Below are positions 34,545 through 43,731 of a stretch of 64,000 bases of DNA, in pieces. A program made the translations under genes and the position numbers. This DNA is from an uncultured Opitutia bacterium. GTDB taxonomy: Bacteria; Verrucomicrobiota; Verrucomicrobiia; Opitutales; Opitutaceae. Location of the stretch: the NCBI GenBank assembly GCA_903840415.1, contig CAIMFY010000101.1:1-64000 (forward strand), given 5' to 3'. The notes beneath the pieces are model-generated. The model did not search any database. It had not been told where the DNA came from and saw only the letters and a list, made by a program, of their open reading frames with translations. Numbering within the stretch: position 1 is the first letter of the stretch; each line of letters starts with the position of its first letter.

Positions 34545-35462
34545 TCACCTGCGCTGCAATCGCGCCGCCTGAAATAGCACGACGCAATCCGCGCCATCCT
34601 CGGTGTGCAGCCACAGCGGTTCGAGCGCGGCGAATTCGCGATCGATCGCCGCGCGGAGGCCGCCTACTTCGATCACCACGATGCCGTGCGGTTGGAGTCG
34701 CGTGCACGCCTGACGCAAAAGTTTTCGGATAATCGCGAGGCCGTCGACCCCGCCGTCGTGCGCCATCCGCGGTTCGGCGGAAAATTCCGGCGCCTGCGCA
34801 TCGACCAGCGCACTCGGCTCGTAGGGCGGATTGCTGAGGATCACGTCATACTTCGCCGCCGGCACTGCGTCGAAGACATCGCTGGCGAAGAGTTTCACGC
34901 GGGCACCGAGCGCATGTTCGCGCACATTAATCGCCGCGACTTCCAGTGCTGCGGCGGAGAGATCACAGGCATCGACGCGGGCAGCCGCGAAGTGATGCGC
35001 GAGCAGGATCGCGAGGCAGCCGGAGCCGGTGCAGACATCGGCGACGCGCCGCACTTTTTTTTCGGCGGGAAGCCATGCGTCGAGTTGCTGCGGGATGACT
35101 TCCAGAAAATAGCTGCGGGGAATGATGACGCGCTCATCGACGTAGAAGAGGTGTTTGCCGAGCCATGCTTCCCGAGTGAGGTAGGCCGCCGGCACGCGTT
35201 CCAGCACCCGGCGGCGAAACACCGCCTCCACCTTCTCGCGATCGGCAACCGAAAGTTTTTTCTGCAACACGCGGGCGTCGCTCTCGAGCGACAGGTCCAG
35301 CGTCCGGAGCAGCAGATAGAGCGCTTCATCGTGCGCGTTGGTCGCCACCTGTCCAAGCGCCAGGTCGGCTGACGCGTAAAGTTTCTCCGCGAAACGCAGC
35401 CAAGCCCCAAGCGTCGAGCAGCGCGCCGCCCCGGCAAACCGATCAGGTTTTGGCCGGCTCAT
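34545..35462 (-). CDS. prmB: Protein-(glutamine-N5) methyltransferase, PrmB-like
   Basis: Predicted 305 aa from the ATG at 35462, which overlaps the rhomboid-like gene's end by 20 bp. The N-terminal helical domain has LYLLLRTLDL and RRRVLERVPAAYLTREAWLG, then FYVDERVIIPRSYFLEVIPQ. The SAM-binding core is VADVCTGSGCLAILLAHHF, and the target-Gln motif is ILSNPPYEP. The EAW...FYVDERV-PRS context is that of PrmB, which methylates ribosomal protein uL3, rather than PrmC for release factors. PrmC remains an alternative. Confidence 0.82.
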   Translation of the reverse strand: MSRPKPDRFAGAARCSTLGAWLRFAEKLYASADLALGQVATNAHDEALYLLLRTLDLSLESDARVLQKKLSVADREKVEAVFRRRVLERVPAAYLTREAWLGKHLFYVDERVIIPRSYFLEVIPQQLDAWLPAEKKVRRVADVCTGSGCLAILLAHHFAAARVDACDLSAAALEVAAINVREHALGARVKLFASDVFDAVPAAKYDVILSNPPYEPSALVDAQAPEFSAEPRMAHDGGVDGLAIIRKLLRQACTRLQPHGIVVIEVGGLRAAIDREFAALEPLWLHTEDGADCVVLFQAARLQRR

Positions 35463-36261
35463 CGGGGGCGACGACGTGCACGTGATTCTGAATGTGCTCG
35501 GGGCAATAACATTGGTCGCCGGCACACTTGGAGCAGTAGCGGAAATCGAGTTCGGGATTGGTGAGATCCGTCTTGCCGCACACATGGCAGCGGTGGCGCG
35601 GCTCGCCCGCCTCGGCCAAATCGCGCGCCTTGCGCACCACGGCACGTTGCCCGCGGCGCACACCCCAGAAAATATCCCCGGCGAAGAAGAGCAAAAAGTT
35701 GCCGACCGACGCCAGGATTTGTAGCCGCACCGGCCAAGAACCAAGGAAGAACGACACGCCGTATCCCACCCACGCCAGCAGCGCCAACCACTTCACCTTC
35801 ACCGGCAGAATGAAGAAGACGATGAACTCGAAATCGGGGTTGAGGTAGGCGAACGCGAGAAAGACCGAGGCGCCGAGAAACAGGTTAGTCACGGCGTTGC
35901 CCGGCGTGACAAACGCCGCGCCGACCGTCAGCGCGTAGCCAAGCAACAGAAACAGGTTGTAGCGTAACGCGCCCCAATAACCCTCAAGCGCGCCGCCCAT
36001 CAGATAAAACATGTAGAGCGCAAACGCCGTGAAGATGGGCCCGAAAGTGCCGGTGGGCAGCGCGAGATAAAACGGAAACGTGAGCAGTCGCCACCACTGG
36101 CCATGCGTCACCAACACCGGCCAAAGGATAAACAGGTTGGGATCGATCAGGTTGAACATCGTGCCGAGCAGCACAAACACCTGCCCTATCACGATGTAGA
36201 TCGAGAGGTTGGTGATCGCGTAGCGGCCGAAGGCGCGTTCGAATTTATCAGGCAGGGACAT
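35443..36261 (-). CDS. Rhomboid-like membrane protein with C-terminal zinc ribbon
   Basis: Predicted 272 aa with about six TM helices (from NLSIYIVIGQVFVLLGTMFN to about residue 200). The layout and WWRLLTFPFYLALP and LFLGASVFLAFAYLNP segments resemble rhomboid/derlin folds. The catalytic GxSG is GASV and no active-site His is seen in the sixth helix, so protease activity is doubtful. The soluble tail has four paired Cys (CHVCGKTD and YCSKCAGDQCYCPEH), a probable zinc ribbon. It may bind membrane or misfolded proteins. It precedes and overlaps prmB. Confidence 0.7.
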   Translation of the reverse strand: MSLPDKFERAFGRYAITNLSIYIVIGQVFVLLGTMFNLIDPNLFILWPVLVTHGQWWRLLTFPFYLALPTGTFGPIFTAFALYMFYLMGGALEGYWGALRYNLFLLLGYALTVGAAFVTPGNAVTNLFLGASVFLAFAYLNPDFEFIVFFILPVKVKWLALLAWVGYGVSFFLGSWPVRLQILASVGNFLLFFAGDIFWGVRRGQRAVVRKARDLAEAGEPRHRCHVCGKTDLTNPELDFRYCSKCAGDQCYCPEHIQNHVHVVAPDEPAKT

Positions 36262-36282
36262 CGTGGAAGCGGAAAACTACGG

Positions 36283-37131
36283 TCACTTCTTCGCGGTTTC
36301 CGCGAGTTGGGCAACGAGCTTTTGCTTCTGCGCCTGCAGGGACGGTTCGTCCACGGTGTCGAGCAGCGCCCGCGCATGATCGGGGCGGCCGGACTTGATG
36401 AGAATATTGGCCGCGTGGAGCCGCATTGTTTGCCGTTCGACCGGGGTCGGAGCTTTCTCTTCGAGCGCGGCCCACGCCTTGAGCGCGCCCTCCCAGTCCG
36501 GTTGCTCGAGATCGTAGAATGATTCCGCGTAACGGTAGGCAAACTCGAACCGATCGGGCGCGAGCTCCGCCGCCCGTTGAAACGCGTAGTGCATCGCCTT
36601 GTCGAGTGCCGCGCGCGACCACTCGCCGCTTTTAAGAAAATCGTCGCGCGCCACGGTCAGCAGCGTGCCGAGTTGGTAGTGGTAGAGCGGTTCGGTCGGC
36701 TCGAGCTTGATCGCCGCGAGGTAATACGGCGCGGCCTCGAGCGGCTTGCCCTCCTCGGCGAGGTAGTTGCCGATTTGGTTTTTCACGAGGGGGATATCGG
36801 GATCGCACTGGTTGGCTTTGAGCAGCATCGCGACAGATTCCTTCCGCATGCCGACTTTGCCGAGCAGGTAGCCGTAAGCCGCGTAGGCCGCGGCAAATTT
36901 CGGGTTATCCTGCAACAACCGCTCGTAGTCGTGCGACACCGCCTGCAACTGCGCACGCAGACCCTCCTCGTCGAACTTGTCACCCTGCTTGGCCGCGTCA
37001 GCCAGCAGCGTGCGTTGGCGCTCGACGATTTGCCGCAACGTGCGCTCGGCCAGCGTCTCGCCCTCCGCCGCTCTCACGGATGCGGCGGCGAGCGCGAGGA
37101 AGGCGGCGAGAAAAATTGAAAGGCGTTTCAT
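36283..37131 (-). CDS. Secreted TPR-repeat protein
   Basis: Predicted 282 aa. The start at 37131 yields signal peptide MKRLSIFLAAFLALAAASVRA. It is alpha-helical with TPR-like repeats: YERLLQDNPKFAAAYAAYGY, LGKVGMRKESVAMLLKANQC, AAPYYLAAIKLEPTEPLYHY and AFQRAAELAPDRFEFAYRYA. Likely a periplasmic protein-interaction scaffold. It ends 21 bp before the rhomboid-like gene, forming a three-gene minus-strand run with prmB. Confidence 0.8.
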   Translation of the reverse strand: MKRLSIFLAAFLALAAASVRAAEGETLAERTLRQIVERQRTLLADAAKQGDKFDEEGLRAQLQAVSHDYERLLQDNPKFAAAYAAYGYLLGKVGMRKESVAMLLKANQCDPDIPLVKNQIGNYLAEEGKPLEAAPYYLAAIKLEPTEPLYHYQLGTLLTVARDDFLKSGEWSRAALDKAMHYAFQRAAELAPDRFEFAYRYAESFYDLEQPDWEGALKAWAALEEKAPTPVERQTMRLHAANILIKSGRPDHARALLDTVDEPSLQAQKQKLVAQLAETAKK

Positions 37132-37264
37132 GCGAGCAGAGTCCGACACTCTCGCGGCGGCGAGGTGCCCGGGCAAACCCGAATCGCGCCGGCCGGCCGG
37201 TATACCGCACGCCTCGCGCCGTTCCCAGCTTGCTGACCGAGGAAAAACCGCCATTCCCGTTCGC

Positions 37265-37903
37265 ATGTCTAGACAGCCCGCTGCCGCCCGCCTGCCCGTT
37301 GTGCTCGCCATAGGGTTGCTCCTGTTCACACCGCTCACGCACGCGACCACAAAGGGACTAAACCAAATCGTCACACCCGACATCCAGCCCGAGGGCGTGC
37401 TGTCGCTCAGCGCGCAGGCGCAGCACTCGCTCATCGGCAACAGCCAGGAGGTGCAGTTCGAGCTTGGACTCACGAAAAATCTCGAACTGTCGCTGTTTCA
37501 TGGCTTCAACCCGCGGGAGGAAATCGCTGGCGCGGAGTTCAATGTTTTCCAACAGGGCCCGCACTTGCTCACACTCGGCGCCGTCAACTGGTCGTCGCAT
37601 GGCGGCGGCGCGCAACCCGTGTTTGAATATGGCTACTACGGCACGGACGACCACTTCATCGGCGGCGCTATCTACTCCGGCAAACGCGCGGAGGGGCTCG
37701 TGGGTTACTCGCACCAGCTCACGGAAAAACTCATGTTTTCGGCCGACTGGCAGTCCGGCTTCGGCAATTCCTTCACGCTTGGTCTAACCTACAATTTCAC
37801 GCCCGACCTTCAAACCAACCCCGCCGTCTATTTCACCAACTCTCATCCGCACCACGCCATCGGCTACATCGTTGTGACCTGGAACATTTCCGTCTGGAAA
37901 TAG
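37265..37903 (+). CDS. Predicted outer-membrane beta-barrel protein
   Basis: Predicted 212 aa. The start at 37265 gives a signal peptide (MSRQPAAARLPVVLAIGLLL to THA). Alternating hydrophobic strands follow: GVLSLSAQAQHSLIG, EVQFELGLTKNLELSLFHGF, VFEYGYYGTDDHFIGGAIY and GFGNSFTLGLTYNF, ending VVTWNISVWK. This looks like a small barrel of unknown function. No family was recognised. It is divergent from the TPR gene with 133 bp between. Confidence 0.65.
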   Translation: MSRQPAAARLPVVLAIGLLLFTPLTHATTKGLNQIVTPDIQPEGVLSLSAQAQHSLIGNSQEVQFELGLTKNLELSLFHGFNPREEIAGAEFNVFQQGPHLLTLGAVNWSSHGGGAQPVFEYGYYGTDDHFIGGAIYSGKRAEGLVGYSHQLTEKLMFSADWQSGFGNSFTLGLTYNFTPDLQTNPAVYFTNSHPHHAIGYIVVTWNISVWK

Positions 37904-38065
37904 ACGCCCCCGATCGATCGCGACCGAGATTCGCTGCGATCCTATTCAACGCTTCCGAACAAGGCACACACCGGCGCAGCGAGAGCATTTGAGCCGGGCC
38001 ATTCCACCGCCCGGCGGCAGGCTGTTGACGCTGCTGCGGTGGAGGCATTTCGTCGTCGGGCCACC

Positions 38066-38785
38066 ATGTGCACCCGCTACGTGCTGTTGAAGGAAGATCT
38101 CTGCGAACTCCTCGCCCGGCTCGGGCTGGGGCCGGATTCAAAATTCGTTTCGCGCTACAACATCGCCCCCAGCTCGTTCGTGCCTGCGGTCCGCAATCCG
38201 CCCACTGAATCGCATCACGAGGTGGTCACGTTGCGCTGGGGTCTCGTGCCCTCGTGGGCCCAGACCGACGGGTCGGGATCGCAACTCGTCAACGCCCGCG
38301 CCGAGACCGTCGCGAGCAAGCCGTCATTCCGCGACGCCTTTCGGAAGCGGCGCTGCCTCATCCCCGCGACCGGTTTCTACGAATGGGAACACCGCGGTCG
38401 CGTGAAGCGCCCATGGCTTTTTCGCCCGCGCCACGAACAGCCGTTCGCGTTCGCCGGCGTGTGGGAAACCTGGCGCGCTCCGGACGGCACCGCGCTGGAG
38501 ACCTGTGCCCTCATCACCACCGAGCCCAACGATCTCATGCGCCCGATTCACGATCGGTTCCCGGTGATGCTCCAGCCCGAACAGTTCGCCACCTGGCTCG
38601 ATCCGCGCGTGACCGAGCCGGACGAACTCGCACCGTTGCTGCGGGCGCCACCATCGGAAAGCCTGATCGCCGTCGCGGTCCGCCGGTATGTAAGCAACGT
38701 GCGCCACGAGGGCCCGGAATGCCTCGTGCCCGCAGACGCCGGGGAGGACGGTGACGGCAATCAATTCTCGCTCGGTCTGTCGTGA
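38066..38785 (+). CDS. SRAP/HMCES-family abasic-site processing protein (YedK-like)
   Basis: Predicted 239 aa. The start at 38066 puts Cys at position 2 (MCTRYVLL), required because Cys2 forms the covalent thiazolidine link to abasic sites. Other family elements are NIAPSSFVPAVR, LRWGLVPSW, LVNARAETVASKPSFRDAFR, RRCLIPATGFYEW, FAFAGVWETW and TTEPNDLMRPIHDRFPVML. It protects single-stranded DNA abasic sites during replication. Confidence 0.92.
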   Translation: MCTRYVLLKEDLCELLARLGLGPDSKFVSRYNIAPSSFVPAVRNPPTESHHEVVTLRWGLVPSWAQTDGSGSQLVNARAETVASKPSFRDAFRKRRCLIPATGFYEWEHRGRVKRPWLFRPRHEQPFAFAGVWETWRAPDGTALETCALITTEPNDLMRPIHDRFPVMLQPEQFATWLDPRVTEPDELAPLLRAPPSESLIAVAVRRYVSNVRHEGPECLVPADAGEDGDGNQFSLGLS

Positions 38786-38864
38786 ACCGAATGCGTTGCG
38801 GATTGTCAGTCGGTAGTGCGCCTGAAATGAGTTTTCCCCGCTCCTCTTCCTGCCTCCTACCTGC

Positions 38865-40013
38865 GTGAACCTCCTCGATCGTTACATTTTCAAGAGCGTG
38901 TTCGGCACATGCCTCGGGGCGGTCGCGCTGTTCACGTTCGTGCTCACACTTGGCAACGTCATCCGCGATCTGCTGGCGCACGTGCTGGCGGGGCAGTTGC
39001 CGGTGATGACGCTGGTGCGACTCGTCTGGCTGTGGGTGCCCGCGATGGCGATCTATGCGCTGCCGATGGGGCTGCTCACCGGCGTGTTGCTCACGCTCGG
39101 ACGGCTCTCGGCCGACAGCGAAATCACGGCGATGCGCGCCGCGGGCATCAGCCTCGGTCGCATCGCGCGACCGGTGCTGGCGATCGGCCTCCTCTCCGGC
39201 GCCGCGGCACTTTACATCAACTTCGAGTCGATGCCGCACGCGCGGGTGAGCTACGAACGCGAGTTTGCCGAGGCACTGCGCGCGAACCCGATGAGTTTCA
39301 TTGTGCCGAAGACCTTCATTCGCTCGTTCAAAGGCACCGTGATTTACGTCGGCGAAAAAGAAGGTTCGGTGCTCCGCGATATCTGGCTGTGGGAGCTCGA
39401 CGATCGGCAGCGGGTGGTCCGGCTCATTCGTGCCGAGTCTGGCCGCCTTGACTACGACGAAGCCACCAACAGCCTCGTGCCCACGCTCTCCCGCGCGAAG
39501 ACCGAGGAGCGCAACGCCGTGAACCCGGAGGATTTCAGCAAGTCGCCCCGGGCACCCTCGGCCGAGAAGGTCGAGGAAGTGCGACTTTCGCTCGACAGCT
39601 ATTTCGGTCACGAAGGCATCCGCGTGAAACGCGAATGGCTGACCTACGACGAACTCCAAACCGAGCGCGACAAGCTCGCCACTGACACGCCGCCGCCGGA
39701 AAAGACCAAGGCGGTCCGGGAGGAGCAGATGAAACTCGCCATCGTCTATCACGACAAACTGAACCTCGCGCTCGCGGTGTTTTCTTTCGCGCTCATCGGC
39801 GTGCCGCTCGGCATCCGCGTCTCGCGCCGCGAGACCAGCGCCAATCTCGGCCTCGCGCTCGGCCTCGTGCTCAGCTATTATGTGCTCACCGTGATGGTGA
39901 AGTGGCTCGACCGGCATCCCGAATACCGGCCCGATTTGCTGCTGTGGGTGCCGAACCTGCTCTTCCTCGCGCTCGGCGTCTGGCTGTTCACGCGCATCGA
40001 ACAGCGCAAGTGA
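38865..40013 (+). CDS. LptF/LptG-family lipopolysaccharide export permease
   Basis: Predicted 382 aa with a GTG start. Six TM helices in the YjgP/YjgQ arrangement: NLLDRYIFKSVFGTCLGAVA, then MAIYALPMGLLTGVLLTLGR with the LSADSEITAMRAAGIS coupling helix. A periplasmic beta-jellyroll follows (about residues 120-270), then the last helices ALIGVPLGIRVSRRETSANL. It extracts LPS together with LptB and a partner permease; those are not in this window. Its stop is one base from the arnD stop on the other strand. Confidence 0.88.
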   Translation: MNLLDRYIFKSVFGTCLGAVALFTFVLTLGNVIRDLLAHVLAGQLPVMTLVRLVWLWVPAMAIYALPMGLLTGVLLTLGRLSADSEITAMRAAGISLGRIARPVLAIGLLSGAAALYINFESMPHARVSYEREFAEALRANPMSFIVPKTFIRSFKGTVIYVGEKEGSVLRDIWLWELDDRQRVVRLIRAESGRLDYDEATNSLVPTLSRAKTEERNAVNPEDFSKSPRAPSAEKVEEVRLSLDSYFGHEGIRVKREWLTYDELQTERDKLATDTPPPEKTKAVREEQMKLAIVYHDKLNLALAVFSFALIGVPLGIRVSRRETSANLGLALGLVLSYYVLTVMVKWLDRHPEYRPDLLLWVPNLLFLALGVWLFTRIEQRK

Positions 40014-40937
40014 TCACGCGGCGGACGCCGCGACGAATCCGCTCCGGCCATCAATCTCCGCCATGATCTGATCGCGGGCGGGAATCGCCGTCCGGTTCGC
40101 CAGCAGTTCTTTGGCATAGTCGTCGAGCCGGATGAACTCCACGCCGCGTTTCTGGCAGGCCGCCAGCAATTCGCGAAACAGCGCCCGCCGCCCCATGCCC
40201 TCAATCTCCGCGTGCAGCGTAAACACATTCACGCGATCTGCGCGCAGCAGCGAGAGGTAGTGCGGCACGATTTTCTCGTCGGGATATTCCGGCCGACCCA
40301 TCAGCTCGTCGAACGTTGGCAGCGTGCTCGGGATCTCGAGCGTGTGAAAAACCCGGCCCTCGATCCGCGGGAAAAATGGCCCGCCGCCGCGGGTGTCACT
40401 CGCGTAAAGCAGGTTGGCCTCGTCGTAAATCTCGCGACTGCGTGCGTTGCTCTGCCAGCCCGGTGCACCCGCCGTCTGCGCCTCGCCCCCGAAAATTCGG
40501 AGAAACTCAGCCCGCGCTGCGGTGAACTCCTCCCGCACTTCGGCGAGCGACATCGTCTGCACGTAGTCCTGCCAGCGGTAGTGGTTGTAGCAGTGGATGC
40601 CGACCTCGTAGCCGGCGTCGCGCACGGCGCGCATCGTGGCGGTGTTGCGCCGGCCGATGTGCGGCGCGGGCAGCACCGTGCCGTTGAGTAGCGTGCGCAC
40701 GCCGTAAATCTGCACGACGCTCGTCCGCGACACCTTCTTGAAAAATCCCGGCCGTAACACGCGCGTGATCGCTCGTCCCGTTTGATCGGGCCCGAGTGAA
40801 AATAGAAAACACGCCGGCGCACCGGCTTCCTGGCAGTCCGCCACGAGATTCGGCACGCCCTCGCGGGTGCCGCGGTCGGTATCGACATCAACCTTGAGCG
40901 CGAGGCGAATCGGCATGGCGCGCGGCGCCTCGCTCAC
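40014..40937 (-). CDS. arnD: ArnD-like polysaccharide deacetylase (deformylase)
   Basis: Predicted 307 aa. NodB-type deacetylase with ALKVDVDTDRGTREGVPNLV, FSLGPDQTGRAITRVLRPGF, EVGIHCYNHYRWQDYV (metal His pair), AGAPGWQSN and VFTLHAEIEGM, all as in ArnD. It deformylates undecaprenyl-phosphate-L-Ara4FN to give the L-Ara4N donor. It is the last gene of the arn operon, overlapping the decarboxylase gene by 4 bp. Confidence 0.9.
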   Translation of the reverse strand: MSEAPRAMPIRLALKVDVDTDRGTREGVPNLVADCQEAGAPACFLFSLGPDQTGRAITRVLRPGFFKKVSRTSVVQIYGVRTLLNGTVLPAPHIGRRNTATMRAVRDAGYEVGIHCYNHYRWQDYVQTMSLAEVREEFTAARAEFLRIFGGEAQTAGAPGWQSNARSREIYDEANLLYASDTRGGGPFFPRIEGRVFHTLEIPSTLPTFDELMGRPEYPDEKIVPHYLSLLRADRVNVFTLHAEIEGMGRRALFRELLAACQKRGVEFIRLDDYAKELLANRTAIPARDQIMAEIDGRSGFVAASAA

Positions 40938-41971
40938 TCGAGCTGATAATCCTTGTGCGCGAGATGGTAATCGAGCGTGAGCTTGATCGCCTTTTTCAGA
41001 TTCACCTTCGGCGTCCAGCCGAGCTGTTTCTTCGCGTTAGCGATCGAGGGCACGCGTTTCTGAATGTCCTGATAGTATTTGCCGAAATACTTTCCGGACG
41101 GGACGACGACGGTCTTCGCCGCCTTCACGTGCTCGGCGTAGTCAGGATAATCCTTGAACGCCGTGATGATCAGCTTCGCCAGCTCGGCCACGCTCACGTC
41201 GTTCCGCGGGTTGCCGAGATTGAAAATCTGCCGCGAGGCGCAGCCGTCCTTGTTCTCGATAATCCGCAGGAGCGCATCGACGCCGTCGTCGATGAAGGTG
41301 AACGACCGGCTCTGCTTGCCGCCATCGACGAGTTGGAGCGGCTTCTTGAAAATCACGTTCGAGATGAACTGCGTGAAGAGGCGCGAGCTGCCTTCCTTCG
41401 GTTCCATCACGTCGTCGAGCTTCGGCCCGATCCAGTTGAAGGGACGGAAGAGCGTATAGTCGACATTGTCGCGCACGCCGTAGGCGTAGATCACGCGGTC
41501 GAGGAGCTGCTTCGAGCACGCGTAAATCCAGCGCTGCCGCTCGATCGGGCCGTAGACCAGCGCGGTCGTCGCCTCGTCGAGCTTCGCGTCGGCGCTCATG
41601 CCGTAAACCTCCGAAGTCGAGGGAAAGATGATCCGCTTTTTGTATTTCGCGCACTGGCGGACGACGGCGAGGTTGGCCTCGAAATCGAGCTCAAAGACCC
41701 GCAGCGGATCCTTCACGTATTGGATCGGGTTGGCGATCGCGACGAGCGGGATGACGGCGTCGCACTTCTTCACGTGGTATTCGATATACTCCTTGTTGAT
41801 CGTGATGTCGCCCTCGACGAACTTGAAGCGCGGGTTGCCCAGGCTGTCCTCCAGTTTGTGCGAGCCGATGTCCATGCCATAGACTTCCCAATCTTTCTGC
41901 TTGAGGATGGCGCGCGTGAGCGAACTGCCGATGAAACCGTTGGCGCCGAGGATGAGAATTTTCAGAGGCAT
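40934..41971 (-). CDS. arnA: UDP-glucuronic acid decarboxylase (ArnA C-terminal domain homologue)
   Basis: Predicted 345-aa short-chain dehydrogenase/epimerase: ILGANGFIGSSLTRAIL (NAD site), YGMDIGSHKL, FVEGDITINKEYIEYHVKKC, VIPLVAIANP, FPSTSEVYGM and YACSKQLLDRVIYAYG (Tyr/Lys). It oxidatively decarboxylates UDP-GlcA to UDP-Ara4O. In E. coli this is fused behind the formyltransferase; here it is a separate gene 42 bp downstream of it, in the same order. It overlaps arnD by 4 bp. Confidence 0.92.
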   Translation of the reverse strand: MPLKILILGANGFIGSSLTRAILKQKDWEVYGMDIGSHKLEDSLGNPRFKFVEGDITINKEYIEYHVKKCDAVIPLVAIANPIQYVKDPLRVFELDFEANLAVVRQCAKYKKRIIFPSTSEVYGMSADAKLDEATTALVYGPIERQRWIYACSKQLLDRVIYAYGVRDNVDYTLFRPFNWIGPKLDDVMEPKEGSSRLFTQFISNVIFKKPLQLVDGGKQSRSFTFIDDGVDALLRIIENKDGCASRQIFNLGNPRNDVSVAELAKLIITAFKDYPDYAEHVKAAKTVVVPSGKYFGKYYQDIQKRVPSIANAKKQLGWTPKVNLKKAIKLTLDYHLAHKDYQLE

Positions 41972-42013
41972 GAAGGAGGAGTTGGAGGCGGTAGAATTGG
42001 TGAAACGCGCCGG

Positions 42014-42931
42014 TTAGGCGAGCCTTTGTCCGACCGACAATTCCGGCGCCGGTTCGCCGCGCCACTCGATCTTCGTCAATTCGATCGCGCCATCGCCTGC
42101 TGCGACCACGAGCGGACTGATGGAAAGAATCTCGCCGGGCGGGTTGCTCTCGGCGTAGAGCGCGCGCGTCGCCGGCGAATCCGGCTCGGCCCACCACACC
42201 ATGAGCCGTGCGCCGCCCACATCGACGAAGGCGCCGGGATACGGATCGGTCACGGCCCGGATCAGATTGAAAATCTGCTGCGAGGTCTGCGTCCAGACGA
42301 TGCGGCCGTCGTCGGGTTTACGTCCGCTGAAGCAGGTCGCCTGCGCCTCGTCCTGCGGCGTCTCCCGCACGGTGCCGGCGAGGAGCGCGTCGATTTGCCG
42401 GGCGAGCACGTGGCGCGCACACGGCAGCACTTTGCGAAACGCCTGCTCGGCGGTGTCGCGCGGCCCGATCTCCACGCCCTCCTGATCGACGACGGCGCCG
42501 GCGTCGGCGGACTTGACCATGCGGTGGAGCGTCATGCCGATGCGCGATTCGCCGTGGAGCACCGCCCAGTTTATCGGCGCGCGGCCGCGGTATTTCGGGA
42601 GGAGCGAGCCGTGCATGTTCCACGCGCCGAGCGGCGGCAGCGCCAGGATCTTCGTGCCGATCATGTGGCGGTAGTAAACCGACAGGATGAGGTGGGGTTG
42701 GAGCGCGGCGATTTTTTCGCGCCACTCGGGATTGTTCACGGAGTCGGGCGTGAAGATCGGAATGTTCTTTTCACGCGCGGCGACGGCGGGTGTCTTGAAC
42801 CAGATTTTTTCGTGCGGGTTGTCCTCGTGCGTGATGAGCGCGACCACATTGTCGCCGCGCTGGAGGAGCAGCGAAAGGCACTCGTAGCCGACTTCGCTGT
42901 AGCCGAAAAAAAGAATGCGCGGACGCGACAT
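42014..42931 (-). CDS. arnA: UDP-L-Ara4N formyltransferase (ArnA N-terminal domain homologue)
   Basis: Predicted 305 aa. Formyltransferase fold with ILFFGYSEVGYECLSLLLQR, THEDNPHEKIWF, SVYYRHMIGTKIL, the active-site loop NMHGSLLPKYRGRAPINWAV and VVDQEGVEI, and a C-terminal OB-like subdomain. It formylates UDP-L-Ara4N. The stand-alone length equals the E. coli ArnA N-terminal half. It is preceded 32 bp upstream by the end of the second pilin-partner gene. Confidence 0.92.
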   Translation of the reverse strand: MSRPRILFFGYSEVGYECLSLLLQRGDNVVALITHEDNPHEKIWFKTPAVAAREKNIPIFTPDSVNNPEWREKIAALQPHLILSVYYRHMIGTKILALPPLGAWNMHGSLLPKYRGRAPINWAVLHGESRIGMTLHRMVKSADAGAVVDQEGVEIGPRDTAEQAFRKVLPCARHVLARQIDALLAGTVRETPQDEAQATCFSGRKPDDGRIVWTQTSQQIFNLIRAVTDPYPGAFVDVGGARLMVWWAEPDSPATRALYAESNPPGEILSISPLVVAAGDGAIELTKIEWRGEPAPELSVGQRLA

Positions 42932-42963
42932 GCCTCGTTAGTGGCCGAGGCACCGCCGCGGCG

Positions 42964-43731
42964 TCAAGGCGCCTTGCGGCGATACGTCTCGTTGTAGAAA
43001 ACGAGCGACGCGGCGTCCGCGACCTCGATGAGCGCACGCTCATCCGCCAGCAACGCGGGTTTGCCGTGAGATTGCACCGGCTGCGCCGCGACTTCAGTAT
43101 CTTCCGCGATCTTTCCGCCAGGACCAAAATGCAGCCAGCGGACGTGGCCATCCTTGGAAATTTTCAACGCACGGGCGCCTTCTTTTGCACCGGTCTGGTA
43201 GTCGCCAGCGATCTCGGCCACGAAGCGTGCGGCGGGTTCTTTCGTCATTAGCGTGTAGTCCGGAAGCAGCGGTGGTGGCGGTGGTGGTCGCGTCAGCATC
43301 CAAGCGGTGAGTGCGTTGGTGCCGAGAATCACGACGGCGAGCAGCGCCATCAAACCGCCACGCGAACGCTTGGGCGAACCGTCGCTGGCTTCCGCGCCCA
43401 CCGCGTCGGCCACGGCCTCGGCGCCGGTGATCAGCGCGAAAATCTGATCCGGCGAAAGATCGGCGCCGCCGACCTTGATCGTCCAGCTGTTGATGCGCAG
43501 CCGGCCCGCCGCCACTTGCACGACAAACTGGCCGTGCGGCGCGACGACGCGCAACTCCGGCGCTGCCGACCCGAGATTGGTCGGAGCCAGCGCGGCGAGC
43601 GCACGGATGAGTTCACGCAGTTTCTTGTTCGTGACGTCGGCGAGTGGGGTGTCGGGCCACGTCGCGCCCGCCGCCGTCACACCGGGCGCGAGATGATGGA
43701 GGGTAACCGTGAAGGTGGGTTCGCCGCTCAT
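42964..43731 (-). CDS. 255-aa single-span membrane protein, pilin partner (copy 2)
   Basis: No known family was recognised. It has an N-terminal soluble domain of about 125 residues with PELRVVAPHGQFVVQVAAGR and DQIFALITGAEA, one TM helix (LMALLAVVILGTNALTAWML) and a C-terminal domain with DYTLMTKEPAARFVAEIAGD and YQTG. GKPALLADERALIEV closes it. It is a paralogue of the protein at 44300-45067, of equal length and layout. Its start overlaps the stop of the pseudopilin at 43728 (ATGA). It is probably an inner-membrane partner for that pilin. Confidence 0.75.
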   Translation of the reverse strand: MSGEPTFTVTLHHLAPGVTAAGATWPDTPLADVTNKKLRELIRALAALAPTNLGSAAPELRVVAPHGQFVVQVAAGRLRINSWTIKVGGADLSPDQIFALITGAEAVADAVGAEASDGSPKRSRGGLMALLAVVILGTNALTAWMLTRPPPPPPLLPDYTLMTKEPAARFVAEIAGDYQTGAKEGARALKISKDGHVRWLHFGPGGKIAEDTEVAAQPVQSHGKPALLADERALIEVADAASLVFYNETYRRKAP

